Shown one piece after another: positions 26,778 to 36,216 of a stretch of 64,000 nt of DNA; position 1 is the stretch's first letter, and each line of letters starts with the position of its first letter. This DNA is from CALKZN01 sp050633785. Lineage in GTDB: Bacteria; Pseudomonadota; Gammaproteobacteria; Arenicellales; Arenicellaceae. Made by a program: the position numbers and the translations under genes. The stretch lies in NCBI GenBank assembly GCA_050633785.1, contig JBOEHE010000009.1, forward strand, positions 20,617-84,616, written 5' to 3'. Under the pieces are notes generated by a model. It ran no database searches. It had not been told where the DNA came from and was given only the letters and a program-made list of their open reading frames with translations.

Positions 26778-28592
26778 ATGAGTGAACTGAATCCGGTCGT
26801 GAAGCAAGTGACCGAACGCATTGTTAAACGCAGTCAGGCCAACAGGCAAAACTATCTGGAGCGTATGCATCAGGCTATGGAATCATCCGTGCAACGGTCG
26901 CAGTTGACCTGTGGCAATATGGCCCATGCCTGCGCCGCAGCAACAGTGAAAGAAAAACAGTTCTATGCGACAGATCAGGCAGCTAATCTCGGTATTGTAA
27001 CAGCCTATAATGATATGTTGTCGGCGCATCAACCTTTTAAGGATTTTCCTGATCAGATCAAGCAAACGGCTTTGAGCTGTGGGGCCACTGCACAGGTAGC
27101 AGGCGCGGTGCCAGCAATGTGTGATGGAGTGACACAAGGCCAGAGTGGTATGGAATTATCTTTATTCTCGCGTGATGTGATTGCATTGTCTGCCAGTGTG
27201 GCCTTATCACACCAATGTTTTGATGCCGTGGTTTATCTGGGAATTTGCGACAAAATCATACCAGGATTAAGCATTGCTGCAGCCAGTTTTGGCCATGTTC
27301 CTGCAATGATGTTGCCCGCAGGGCCTATGCCCTCAGGGATACCTAATGAAGAAAAGGCACTGGTTCGCCAGCGTTATGCTGCAGGCGAAGCGAATAAGAA
27401 GCAACTTTTAGACGTTGAGATGGGCTCATATCACAGTCCGGGTACCTGCACCTTTTTTGGCACCGCAAATACCAACCAACTAATCATGGAAATCATGGGA
27501 TTGCATTTACCGGGTGCCAGCTTTGTCAATCCCAACACTCCATTGCGTGATGCTTTGACTCGCCAAGGTGTTGAACGCAGCCTTGAATTAGTTTCCGGGC
27601 AAAAGGATTTTACGCCAGCTTGTGAAATATTCTCGGAAAAAAACTTTGTCAATGGTCTTGTGGGTCTATTGGCTTCTGGTGGATCAACCAATCTGGTTAT
27701 TCACCTGGTAGCAATGGCTAAGGCAGCGGGTATCAGCATTGTTTTGGAAGATTTTTCAGATTTATCCTCGGCAGTCCCTATGATCAGTCGTGTCTATCCG
27801 AATGGCTGGGCAGATGTGAATACATTTCAAGCAGCTGGGGGCATGGCACTTTTTATTCGTGAGTTGCTTCAGGCCGGTTTATTACACAATGAAGTTAAAA
27901 CCGTAGTCGGTACGCAATTGTCAGACTACATTCGGGTTCCTCAGCTGAACAAGGCTGGCAAAGTAGACTGGGTTGATGCTCCAGCAGAAAGTGCTAATGA
28001 TGGTGTTTTAACCACTGTTGACAAGGCGTTTTCTGCCACAGGTGGATTGACTTTGCTGCAAGGTAATCTGGGGCGGGCTATTGTGAAAACATCCGCTTTG
28101 AAACCTGAACAACGTAAAGTTCACGCTCCGGCCAGGGTCTTTTATACCCAGGCTCAGGTCAAAGAAGCTTTTGAAGCCGGTGAATTGAATTGTGACTTTG
28201 TCTGTGTGCTGTGCTTTCAAGGGCCTCAGGCCAATGGTATGCCAGAGCTGCATGCCTTGACACCAATACTTTCTGCTATTCAGGCAAAAGGTTATCAGGT
28301 TGCTTTGGTAACCGATGGCAGGATGTCTGGTGCTTCAGGGAAAATACCGGCAGCAATTCATGTGTCACCGGAGGCCTTAGCGGGTGGAGCAATTGCCAAA
28401 GTGTGTGATGGTGACTTAATTATGGTCAATGCAGACAGTGGTGAATTGACCGTTGAAGCTGCTGATCTTATTGAACGAGATGCTGTGATTCCTGATATGT
28501 CACATTACCAGCAAGGCTGCGGCCGAGAGTTATTCACTGGTTTCCGCGATAGGGTTGCAGCAGCCGAGGATGGTGGGAGTGTCTTATTTTGA
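26778..28592 (+). CDS. edd: Phosphogluconate dehydratase
   Basis: 604 aa of the IlvD/Edd family. VTAYNDMLSAHQPFKDFP, VPAMCDGVTQGQSGMELS and YLGICDKIIPGLSIAA (near residue 156) carry cysteines for the iron-sulfur cluster, and TDGRMSGASGKIPAAIH is near the C-terminus. It dehydrates 6-phosphogluconate to KDPG. An AGGAGA ribosome site precedes the ATG. The length and MCDGVTQG wording favour Edd over dihydroxyacid dehydratase. Confidence 0.97.
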   Translation: MSELNPVVKQVTERIVKRSQANRQNYLERMHQAMESSVQRSQLTCGNMAHACAAATVKEKQFYATDQAANLGIVTAYNDMLSAHQPFKDFPDQIKQTALSCGATAQVAGAVPAMCDGVTQGQSGMELSLFSRDVIALSASVALSHQCFDAVVYLGICDKIIPGLSIAAASFGHVPAMMLPAGPMPSGIPNEEKALVRQRYAAGEANKKQLLDVEMGSYHSPGTCTFFGTANTNQLIMEIMGLHLPGASFVNPNTPLRDALTRQGVERSLELVSGQKDFTPACEIFSEKNFVNGLVGLLASGGSTNLVIHLVAMAKAAGISIVLEDFSDLSSAVPMISRVYPNGWADVNTFQAAGGMALFIRELLQAGLLHNEVKTVVGTQLSDYIRVPQLNKAGKVDWVDAPAESANDGVLTTVDKAFSATGGLTLLQGNLGRAIVKTSALKPEQRKVHAPARVFYTQAQVKEAFEAGELNCDFVCVLCFQGPQANGMPELHALTPILSAIQAKGYQVALVTDGRMSGASGKIPAAIHVSPEALAGGAIAKVCDGDLIMVNADSGELTVEAADLIERDAVIPDMSHYQQGCGRELFTGFRDRVAAAEDGGSVLF

Positions 28593-28676
28593 TAGAGACT
28601 CATTCAGTAAACAACAATCGACATTCCCAGAAATGGGCAAACAAAAACATCGAGATATAAAAATCAGGTCAAAACT

Positions 28677-29318
28677 ATGATAACGGCGCAAGAAGCTTCA
28701 ATGAATATTAAACAATCAGTCGCAGGGGTTAAGGTTATCCCTGTGCTGGTTCTTGATGACGAGAAAGTAGCGGTGGAGTTAGCTAAAGTTCTTGTCGATT
28801 TGGGTCTACCCGTGTTGGAAGTGACTTTGCGTACGCTTAATGCTTTGCGAGTGATTGAAAAAATGGCGTCTGTGGATGGCGCTGTGATTGCTGCTGGAAC
28901 AGTTCTGTCTGAAGTGCAGGTGCAACAATGCCAGTCAGCGGGAGCCAGTTTTCTGGTATCTCCGGGGTGTACACAAAAACTGGAAGCAGCCGCATTGCAA
29001 GCCAATATGCCTTTGCTGCCAGGAGTTGCAACTGCTTCAGAAGTGATGCAAATGGCAGACTCAGGTTTTGATTTTCTGAAATTCTTTCCGGCAGCTATCA
29101 ATGGTGGTGTTAATGCCTTAAAAGCACTGGGAGGTCCATTGCCACATGTCTCATTTTGTCCGACTGGTGGCGTGAATTCGAACAATTTGGGGGACTATCT
29201 GGCATTGAAAAATGTTCTGTGTGCCGGAGGCTCCTGGTTGGTCACTGACCAAGATGTACGTGAGCGAAATTGGTCCGAGGTTCAACAAAAAGCGCAGGCA
29301 CTTACTCACATGGTTTGA
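28677..29318 (+). CDS. eda: KDPG aldolase (2-dehydro-3-deoxy-phosphogluconate aldolase)
   Basis: 213 aa. LPVLEVTLRT carries the catalytic glutamate, VSPGCTQKLEAAA and FDFLKFFPAAINGG carry the Schiff-base lysine near residue 134, and FCPTGGVNSNN is the phosphate loop. It splits KDPG into pyruvate and glyceraldehyde 3-phosphate; the latter goes to the Gap encoded upstream. Alternative start ATG 28701 is possible. It is the last enzyme gene of the ED operon. Confidence 0.97.
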   Translation: MITAQEASMNIKQSVAGVKVIPVLVLDDEKVAVELAKVLVDLGLPVLEVTLRTLNALRVIEKMASVDGAVIAAGTVLSEVQVQQCQSAGASFLVSPGCTQKLEAAALQANMPLLPGVATASEVMQMADSGFDFLKFFPAAINGGVNALKALGGPLPHVSFCPTGGVNSNNLGDYLALKNVLCAGGSWLVTDQDVRERNWSEVQQKAQALTHMV

Positions 29319-29407
29319 TGTGTTGTTGCTTATGATTAACAGCTATGGCAACAACGGCAACTACCATCAGGTGGGTGTTTTATTCTAAATTCAACAGGTA
29401 TCTGATT

Positions 29408-30451
29408 ATGGATAAAAAATTCTCAATCAAACATATTGCAGCTCAGGCTTCAGTTAGCTCAGCGACAGTTGATCGGGTTATCAATGATCGGCCCGGCGTT
29501 AGTATTCATACGCGTCAACGGGTTTTAAATGCCGTTGACGAGTTGGAAAAGAACTATACAAAAATAAGTCTTTCAGGACGCCAGACCTATATCGATTTTG
29601 TCGTTCATCAACATTACGGAGGGGGGAAGTTTATTAAAGACGCCGTTTCTCGCGTGTTGCCTTTAATGACATCGTCGAATATCAATCCTCGATTTCATTT
29701 TTTCCTTGATGATGAACCTGTGGAGATTGCTCGAAAAATTGATCATATCATTGATATGGGCAGCAGCGGGTTGGTGGTGACAGCGCCGGATGAATTCCCT
29801 ATCAGGGCCTCGATCAACCGGGCCTATCGTTTAGGCGTACCCACAGTGACGTTTGATTCGGATATACCTTACTCGGAGCGAGTTCATTTTGTTGGGGCCA
29901 GACATTTTGCTGACGGACAGACTGCTGCTTATTTTATGGGGCAGTGGCTCAAACAATCCAGTAAGAGTTTGTTAGTGCCGGTTTTGCGTTCGAATTTCTT
30001 CAATCAGGTGGAAAGAGAAGCCGGTTTCCGGCAGTTGATGCGACAGAAATATCCAGGCCGTAAGGTGGATGTCCTGGATTGTGGTTCAGGAAACTATGAG
30101 GACACACTGATGAGCATCAGCCAGTATCTAGACGAAGGAGGGCAAGCCAGTTCAATTTACAGTATAGGGGGCAATAACTCGGCGATACGAACCGCCTTTG
30201 AACAGCATGATAAAGCCATCGATATTTTTATCAGCCATAACTTGAATGAGGTCAACAAGTCGTTGTTGTTGCAGGACAGAATGAACATGGTGCTTGATCA
30301 TAATCTGGAACAGAGTATCTACCAGAGTTTTTTATTTATTCTCAAGTTTCACAAACATGTTCAAAGTGTTCAGCCTGTTCTGCAGAATCATACTTCGATT
30401 ATTACAGCATTCAACTTGCTCACTGAAGATAGTATTCCTGCGTATGGTTGA
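29408..30451 (+). CDS. LacI-type transcriptional regulator, copy 2
   Basis: 347 aa from ATG 29408; the frame also opens at ATG 29345, but the HTH begins at once after the later start (KKFSIKHIAAQASVSSATVDRV). The ligand domain has VHFVGARHFADGQTAAYFMG and IYSIGGNNSAIRTAF. Most blocks match copy 1 at 11577-12593 (for example IN.RPGV...TR.RVLNA.DELE and N..PRFHFF). It is 89 bp after eda on the same strand and may be cotranscribed with the ED genes. Targets are unknown. Confidence 0.88.
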   Translation: MDKKFSIKHIAAQASVSSATVDRVINDRPGVSIHTRQRVLNAVDELEKNYTKISLSGRQTYIDFVVHQHYGGGKFIKDAVSRVLPLMTSSNINPRFHFFLDDEPVEIARKIDHIIDMGSSGLVVTAPDEFPIRASINRAYRLGVPTVTFDSDIPYSERVHFVGARHFADGQTAAYFMGQWLKQSSKSLLVPVLRSNFFNQVEREAGFRQLMRQKYPGRKVDVLDCGSGNYEDTLMSISQYLDEGGQASSIYSIGGNNSAIRTAFEQHDKAIDIFISHNLNEVNKSLLLQDRMNMVLDHNLEQSIYQSFLFILKFHKHVQSVQPVLQNHTSIITAFNLLTEDSIPAYG

Positions 30452-30485
30452 CTGCCAGTGATCATCTCAAAGCTACGTTTATATT

Positions 30486-30926
30486 CTATGAATGATCAAT
30501 TGGTATGTCATTTGGAAATGGCTTGCCTTTGCCCGTTTCAGCTACCTCTTTGAGGCTAAGTAGAAATACGGCCCATTTAGTACAACAGTGAGCCATAAAA
30601 TCTGTTGATTCTTTCCAGTTAGAGTGAGTAAACTTGATAAAGGTTTGTTCTTCATCAACGTGCAAATCAAATAAAATTTCTGTCCCCATCCAGGCTTCTG
30701 GCATAGTACCGGAATGTTTCCAGCGAACAACCTTGTTTGGAATGAGTTCTGACACAGAAAAGTCCGGGCCTGCGCCACCAAAACGAAATTTAATGATTGA
30801 ATTGACTTTACCTGCTCCAGATACATCATTTGTCCACCATTTTGAAAGACCAGTATCCGTTGTTAGTAATTCATAAATCGCTTCGGGTGAAGACTTAATC
30901 CCAACTTTGTGAGCTATCGTATTCAT
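30486..30926 (-). CDS. SRPBCC/AHSA1-family protein
   Basis: 146 aa. The START-like pattern HKVGIKSSPEAIYELLTTDT, LSKWWTNDVSGAGKVNS and a C-terminal MAHCCTKWAVFLLSLKEVAE is that of activator-of-Hsp90-like (AHSA1) lipid/ligand-binding folds. These often act as enzymes or binders of hydrophobic compounds; the exact role is unknown. It converges on the LacI-type regulator with 34 bp between stops and has no operon partner. Confidence 0.8.
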   Translation of the reverse strand: MNTIAHKVGIKSSPEAIYELLTTDTGLSKWWTNDVSGAGKVNSIIKFRFGGAGPDFSVSELIPNKVVRWKHSGTMPEAWMGTEILFDLHVDEEQTFIKFTHSNWKESTDFMAHCCTKWAVFLLSLKEVAETGKGKPFPNDIPIDHS

Positions 30927-31088
30927 ATAGAAACACCATTAGATTGCAGTTAGACTTGAGCTGTTAAATTATAATTTAACCATTAATAAGCCAACATGCG
31001 TGGTCCATTAGAATAAAAGTTACTCTACAGGAATACTTCTAGCTCCTTATATCTGTGTAAAATTTTTCATCAGGAAAGGTGCAATACC

Positions 31089-32003
31089 TTAATTTAATAA
31101 GCCATGTTCTATCAAAAAGTCTTCAGCAACTTCCCAGATTAATACCCGGTCAACATCCACTCTTGCATTCAGTTTTGTCATGGATTCATCTGTCAATAAG
31201 GCTGAAATATCATTAAGGTAACCTGCCAGTTGCGGGTTTGCTTGCAAGGCATCTTTATGAATTACCGGAGCTAATATATATTGAGGGAAGAAGCGTCGGT
31301 CATCTTCCAACACAGTTAACCCCATTGAAATGATGCGACCATCAGTTGAATAAACTAGAGCTACATCAAACTTTTCATCGCGTAAGGCTTTATAAACCAA
31401 GCCAATTTCTGTGCGTTGCACATCCTCTCTGGGGATATTGAATTTATATTTTTTTTCAAGTGCACCTAAGCCGTCATTACGGGTATACCACTCAAGATCA
31501 GAAGCTAGAGTGAGCCCGCCAATGTTGTTTTGATAACGAGCCAGATCACTGATTGTACGTATTCCTTTCGCCTTCGCATCTTCGCTACGCATTGCCAGTG
31601 CGTAAGTGTCATTGGCATTGGATTTATCCAGCCAGACTAAGCCAATCTTTTCATCTTCTGTCTTCAACCATGAATATATGGTCTCCAGCGGTTGGCCAGT
31701 GTAATTTTGATTGTGGGTAGCCAGAAAAGCTGTTGCCACATAATCCCAGAACAGGTTGATTTCGTTGCGTTCGAGCTTTTCACGCAAGTCTCTGGCGGTT
31801 AAACCTCGGTCATTATCCACTTTAAAACCTTTTTCTTCCAGATATTGAGTTGTCATTTCGGACAGGATAATTTGTTCAGTAAAGCCTTCGCTACCAACCT
31901 TAATAGTCGTTACAGCCTGGGCTGTAAGGGACATAAGAGTTGAAAGGCATAGAGCAATGCCCAATGGGTATACTATTGGTTTAAGATTGTGTATGAACGT
32001 CAT
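31089..32003 (-). CDS. Glycine betaine/choline-type ABC substrate-binding protein (OpuAC/QAT family), orphan
   Basis: 304 aa from ATG 32003, which has GAGGTG at good spacing; a more upstream ATG (32042) is less likely. A signal peptide of about 30 residues ends near LTAQAVTTIKVG. IKVGSEGFTEQIILSEM and GLTARDLREKLERNEINLFW match quaternary-amine binding proteins (OsmF/OpuC type). No permease or ATPase of the family is in the window. Lying near genes for betaine demethylation, it may feed that pathway through a permease elsewhere. Confidence 0.85.
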   Translation of the reverse strand: MTFIHNLKPIVYPLGIALCLSTLMSLTAQAVTTIKVGSEGFTEQIILSEMTTQYLEEKGFKVDNDRGLTARDLREKLERNEINLFWDYVATAFLATHNQNYTGQPLETIYSWLKTEDEKIGLVWLDKSNANDTYALAMRSEDAKAKGIRTISDLARYQNNIGGLTLASDLEWYTRNDGLGALEKKYKFNIPREDVQRTEIGLVYKALRDEKFDVALVYSTDGRIISMGLTVLEDDRRFFPQYILAPVIHKDALQANPQLAGYLNDISALLTDESMTKLNARVDVDRVLIWEVAEDFLIEHGLLN

Positions 32004-32198
32004 AAGCACCTCGCTGTTGTTCTTGTTATGAGATATCGACATTACTAAGGGCTAAAGAAAAATGTGGTGGGAGTCTTTTATTGAAGAATGAATCACGGTG
32101 GTCATTTTTGTTTGCACATTACGTTATGCTGAAGTCTCGTTATATCAATGGGTGATTAAGTGTGTTGTATTAATGGATAAGTGTCGCTGGTCTTACGG

Positions 32199-33203
32199 CT
32201 AACGCTGTGATGCCGCTGCCTGTATTAATTCTCGGCCAATTTCATTTTCCTTTTGTTTCCATAATGGCAGCATAGCCTTGATCCACTGCTGTCTCTGGTC
32301 AACGGATAGCCGAGTAATGGTGGTGCCTGAGTCGATGAGTTTAAGTCGATCAATGGCATTTTGTTCTTTGGCTAAGGCATTACCGTATTGGATAGCTTCC
32401 TGCATTGCTTGCTGAAAAGTATCGCGCAAATCTTCAGGAAGGTTGTTGAGAAATTTCTGTGAAGTAATGACAGCATAGCCAAGGTGGGTGTGGTTGGACT
32501 CTAAAATGTATTGTTGATATTTATAGAAACGATTGAATTGAATGCTGGAATAGTCACTCATCTGGGCATCAACACGCCCTTTACGCAGTGCACGTGATAC
32601 TCTGGAAAAGGGCAGTTCTACCGCTAGAGCTCCCATATTCTGGATCCATGATTTTTCTATTTCAGAGCTGGTTGTTCTGACTGATAAACCTTGCAAGTCC
32701 TGTGGAGTCACTACTTTCTTGTCGGAAGAAATCTGGCCCATGCCGCCTATCATATAACCTAATCCGGTGAAACCTGAGCTTTTTAATGAATTCATTAAAC
32801 GCTCCGCGTAAACACCTTGCAGGAAGGCTTCAGCAGCAGAAGGGCCTGAGAAAATGAAGGGTAAGTCAAACACCTGAAAGCGTTTGGAATGTTGTTTGAC
32901 CAGGCTCAGAGACGGAGCTGCAATTTCAATTTTACCAATCAACAAGGCATCCATGGCTTTCACGTCATCGACAATTCTTCCTTCTGGAAAAACAGTGACA
33001 AACATTTTGTCAGTGCCAATGCGTTCACGGATTAAATTCTGAAAATAACGCGCCATTTTTCCTCGTGGAGAGTCATCTGAGTCTACATGTGAAAAGCGAA
33101 CTTCAATGATATTTTCATTTTGTGAATAGCTGCTATGGCATATAAATGAAGCACACGTAATAAGCAACGTGAATGAGATGGTTCTTTTTATTGTTATTAG
33201 CAT
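32199..33203 (-). CDS. TRAP transporter DctP-type solute-binding protein, orphan
   Basis: 334 aa with a signal peptide (residues 1 to about 28) and a GGGAGA ribosome site. VRFSHVDSDDSPRGKMARYF, VFPEGRIVDDVKAMDALLIG, FDLPFIFSG and a central LRKGRVDAQMSDYSS are typical of DctP. The Arg-containing segment ISSDKKVVTPQDLQGLSVRT is the carboxylate-binding region of the family. The DctQ/DctM membrane genes are absent. It lies divergent from the Rieske oxygenase gene; the ligand is unknown and might be an organic acid linked to methylamine use. Confidence 0.88.
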   Translation of the reverse strand: MLITIKRTISFTLLITCASFICHSSYSQNENIIEVRFSHVDSDDSPRGKMARYFQNLIRERIGTDKMFVTVFPEGRIVDDVKAMDALLIGKIEIAAPSLSLVKQHSKRFQVFDLPFIFSGPSAAEAFLQGVYAERLMNSLKSSGFTGLGYMIGGMGQISSDKKVVTPQDLQGLSVRTTSSEIEKSWIQNMGALAVELPFSRVSRALRKGRVDAQMSDYSSIQFNRFYKYQQYILESNHTHLGYAVITSQKFLNNLPEDLRDTFQQAMQEAIQYGNALAKEQNAIDRLKLIDSGTTITRLSVDQRQQWIKAMLPLWKQKENEIGRELIQAAASQR

Positions 33204-33843
33204 TCTTATCTCCCGAGCGATGAATTTTTTATAATATACTCGATATGTTATTATAAATTGTGGAAAAATTTATGCTGTTCTTATAGCGACAAAACCTTAC
33301 CTTTATGCGAATTAATCAGTTGAATTTATTGTTTTTAGAATGATCAGGCCCTTAAAAATAAGGGCCTGATTCCAGCTACAAGCGGTTATATTGACTTTTT
33401 ATGAGGTAACACCATCAAAGTGCTTACTCAATGATTTGTTGCTGAAGATTGCTCTTTGTTCAATGGAAGCACTGGGCTTAAAAAAGACTTTCAACAAGGA
33501 AAAGTGACGTCAGTCGCAAGAAGATAAGTTGATGTCGTCACAGCGAAAGCCATTTCAATCTACTGGTATATGATTTTCGAAAATGGTCTTGGGTTTTGTT
33601 GTACTGATTTTGCGGTATTTCGACAGGATCGAACGAAATCAGAATCGAAAAACTCTATGAAAAAATACTCAAAATGGTCTTTAGCAACATGCTCAATTAC
33701 CTCCAAATCTTTGAATGGTGGTAGTGGAGCTAAAGCCCAACAATGGTTATAGATTTTGCAGGAATTTTGAAATCGAAGTGCTCTCTGGTGGAAACACTGA
33801 GATTTTCATTAAATAGATAAATTATTAAACAACAGGTATCGAT
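33204..33843. other. 640-bp intergenic region before the betaine oxygenase gene
   Basis: No supported gene. It holds a perfect 12-bp hairpin at 33343-33370 and the palindrome TGACGTCA at 33505-33512, followed by TGATGTCGTCA. A 60-codon frame at 33570-33752 has no ribosome site and no recognisable protein. The region probably carries divergent promoters for the TRAP binding protein and the oxygenase operon. Confidence 0.5.
33343..33370. repeat. Perfect 12-bp inverted repeat, 4-base loop
   Basis: ATCAGGCCCTTA and TAAGGGCCTGAT around AAAA. No T-run follows on either strand, so it is a hairpin or operator rather than a normal terminator. TCAGGCCCT also begins two short repeats at 36467 and 36702. 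Confidence 0.6.
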
Positions 33844-35112
33844 ATGTCACAAGTATCTTCAAAAATGCGCCATCAATTGGAGCAGCATATCAATGGTTAT
33901 AGCTTGGAACAGCCCTTCTATAACAATGAAGATTATTTTCAACAGGAAATGAAATATATGTTTCGGGAAAGCTGGTTGTTTGCCGGTCTTACTTGTGAGA
34001 TTCCTGAGCCAGGTAATTACTTTACTGCTGAGTTTGCAAACGAATCAATCATCGTGGTACGGGGTATGGATGGTAATGTGCGGGCAATGCACAACAGTTG
34101 CCGCCATCGTGGTTCACGCGTTTGTCTGGAGAAAAAAGGGAAAGCAGCCAAATTAGTCTGTCCTTATCATCAATGGGCCTATGATTTGGATGGTAGTTTG
34201 TTGTTTGCCCGGTTTATGGAAGATGATTTTGATCCCAGTCAGCATGGACTGGTGCCGGTGAAAGCTGAAACGATAGGAGGGTATATTTTTATTTCACTGT
34301 CAGAAAGCCCTGAAGACTTCGAACAATTTCGGCGCGAAGTCGAGCCTTATATGTTGCCGCACGATTTTGAAAATGCAAAAGTGGCACACGAAAGTACTTT
34401 GATCGAAAAAGCAAACTGGAAACTGGTCATTGAAAACAACCGTGAGTGTTATCACTGTATCGGTTCGCATCCTGAGTTAATTCGCTCTTTGCAGGAATAC
34501 GATGATGTGACAGATCCCCGGGTTGATCAGGCATTTGTCAATCAGACCCGTGAAAAAGCCGAAAAATGGGAAAAAATGGGTGTCCCTTTTGAACCTACTC
34601 CACACAATTTACGCTATCGCGCAGTCCGTATGCCTCTATTAGAAGGGGCGTTAACTATGACGATGGATGGTAAGGCGGCCTGTACCAAACAGATGGGTAG
34701 CTTGACTGATACGGACCTAGGCAGCATGCGTATGTTGCATTTGCCGAACACTTGGAACCATTCCTGTGGTGACTATGCTATGGCGTTTCGTGTCATGCCT
34801 ATATCGGCTCAGGAAACGATGGTTACTACTAAATGGTTGGTGAATAAAGAGGCTGTTGAAGGCAGAGATTATGATATCAAGCGTTTAACTGAGGTATGGA
34901 AAGCTACCAATGAGCAAGACAAAGTCCTGGCTGAAAATAACCAGTTGGGAGTGAACTCTTCTGCTTATCAACCCGGACCATATTGTAAGAAAGTTGAGTT
35001 TGGTGTGATTAATTTTATCCAATGGTACAAAGATTCCATGTTGTCGCGCTTGCCAAAGTCTGAACAACCCAGGGTTGCTTTAGCCCAGAATGCTCGAAGA
35101 GCCATGTTTTAG
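33844..35112 (+). CDS. gbcA: Rieske oxygenase alpha subunit, probable glycine betaine monooxygenase GbcA
   Basis: 422 aa. The [2Fe-2S] Rieske motif is CRHRG near residue 86 and CPYH near 106, followed by QWAYDLDGSLLFAR. The mononuclear-iron site is in VIENNRECYHCIGSHPELI near residues 198-216. This layout matches GbcA-type ring-hydroxylating oxygenases that demethylate glycine betaine to dimethylglycine and formaldehyde. A matching reductase gene follows in 15 bp. Stachydrine or carnitine-type demethylases are related alternatives; the dimethylglycine dehydrogenase and ETF genes nearby favour betaine. Confidence 0.88.
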   Translation: MSQVSSKMRHQLEQHINGYSLEQPFYNNEDYFQQEMKYMFRESWLFAGLTCEIPEPGNYFTAEFANESIIVVRGMDGNVRAMHNSCRHRGSRVCLEKKGKAAKLVCPYHQWAYDLDGSLLFARFMEDDFDPSQHGLVPVKAETIGGYIFISLSESPEDFEQFRREVEPYMLPHDFENAKVAHESTLIEKANWKLVIENNRECYHCIGSHPELIRSLQEYDDVTDPRVDQAFVNQTREKAEKWEKMGVPFEPTPHNLRYRAVRMPLLEGALTMTMDGKAACTKQMGSLTDTDLGSMRMLHLPNTWNHSCGDYAMAFRVMPISAQETMVTTKWLVNKEAVEGRDYDIKRLTEVWKATNEQDKVLAENNQLGVNSSAYQPGPYCKKVEFGVINFIQWYKDSMLSRLPKSEQPRVALAQNARRAMF

Positions 35113-35127
35113 GGCGGGTTATTAATA

Positions 35128-36216
35128 ATGCATATTAAAGATAGTATTTCACAATTGGGCAAAGTTCAGCCCTGGGATTGTCACACTCAGGAATTGGAGT
35201 GTGTCATGGTGTTAAATGACACGCACAATGTCCGCACTTTTTGCTTTCAGACAGAAAATGCCAGTTGGTTTCGCTATACTCCGGGTCAGTTTATAACCCT
35301 GGCTCTTGAGATCGATGGTGAAGATGTGCACCGGACCTACACCTTGTCTTCTACTCCTTCGAGACCTACCTGTATAAGTATCACTGTGAAAGCGATTGAA
35401 GGAGGCATTGTCTCTAATTGGCTGCACAATAACTTGGGTGTAGGAGATAAGATTCGGGCAGTCGGTCCAGCTGGTTTATTTACTCTTGATAACCATATTG
35501 CTGATAAGTATCTTTTTCTTGCCGGTGGTGTGGGCATTACTCCGATGTTGTCCATGACTCGATGGCTGTTTGATTATGGCCGTAGTCCAGACCTTATCAT
35601 GATTCAATCGTCACAAATGCCTTCTGATTTGATTGCCAGGCGTGAGCTGGAAACTCTGGCGGACAGGTTGCCTGGCATTCGATTGGCCTGGGTTTGTAAC
35701 CGGGCTGATGAAAATGAAGCATGGACTGGTTATACTGGTCGTCTTGATGCATCTATGCTGGAAATTATCGCACCAGACTATCTGGAACGGGAAATTTTCT
35801 GTTGTGGCCCTGAACCTTATATGAATGCGGTTAAAGATATTCTTGGTGCAAGCAGCTTTGATATGGCTCACTATCACGAAGAGAGCTTTACCATGCCGGA
35901 TATCATTGACCCTGAACCAGATTCTGTTGACAGTCTGGTTTTGGAAAATGAAGAAGCGCGTAAAGTGATGTTCACCAGATCAGGTAAAGAGGTGACATGT
36001 GATGGCAATGAAACTGTTATGGATGCTGCCAATAAAGCGGGTTTAAGCATACCCAATGCGTGTTTGTTTGGCATGTGTGGCACCTGCAAAGTCATGAAGC
36101 AGAGCGGTGATGTGAACCTGATGCAAAACGGTGGCATTAGCCAGTCAGATATTGATGAAGGCTATATTTTAGCCTGTTGTTCCAAGCCGTTGAATGATAT
36201 TGAAATTGATTATTGA
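35128..36216 (+). CDS. gbcB: Ferredoxin-type reductase of the Rieske oxygenase, probable GbcB
   Basis: 362 aa. An N-terminal FAD domain (YTPGQFITLALEIDG, RTYTLSSTPS) and an NAD domain (YLFLAGGVGITPMLSM; CCGPEPYMNAVK) precede a C-terminal plant-type [2Fe-2S] ferredoxin. The ferredoxin cysteines are in NACLFGMCGTCKV, with the last in YILACCSKPLND. It passes electrons from NAD(P)H to the partner oxygenase. The fused layout is that of GbcB/hybrid HcrR-type reductases. Confidence 0.88.
   Translation: MHIKDSISQLGKVQPWDCHTQELECVMVLNDTHNVRTFCFQTENASWFRYTPGQFITLALEIDGEDVHRTYTLSSTPSRPTCISITVKAIEGGIVSNWLHNNLGVGDKIRAVGPAGLFTLDNHIADKYLFLAGGVGITPMLSMTRWLFDYGRSPDLIMIQSSQMPSDLIARRELETLADRLPGIRLAWVCNRADENEAWTGYTGRLDASMLEIIAPDYLEREIFCCGPEPYMNAVKDILGASSFDMAHYHEESFTMPDIIDPEPDSVDSLVLENEEARKVMFTRSGKEVTCDGNETVMDAANKAGLSIPNACLFGMCGTCKVMKQSGDVNLMQNGGISQSDIDEGYILACCSKPLNDIEIDY

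Noticed and set aside
28664..29185. 173-codon minus-strand frame opposite eda
   Set aside because: Ser/Thr-rich shadow of eda without motif.
33570..33752. 60-codon frame in the 640-bp intergenic region
   Set aside because: No ribosome site, low-complexity translation, no recognisable protein.
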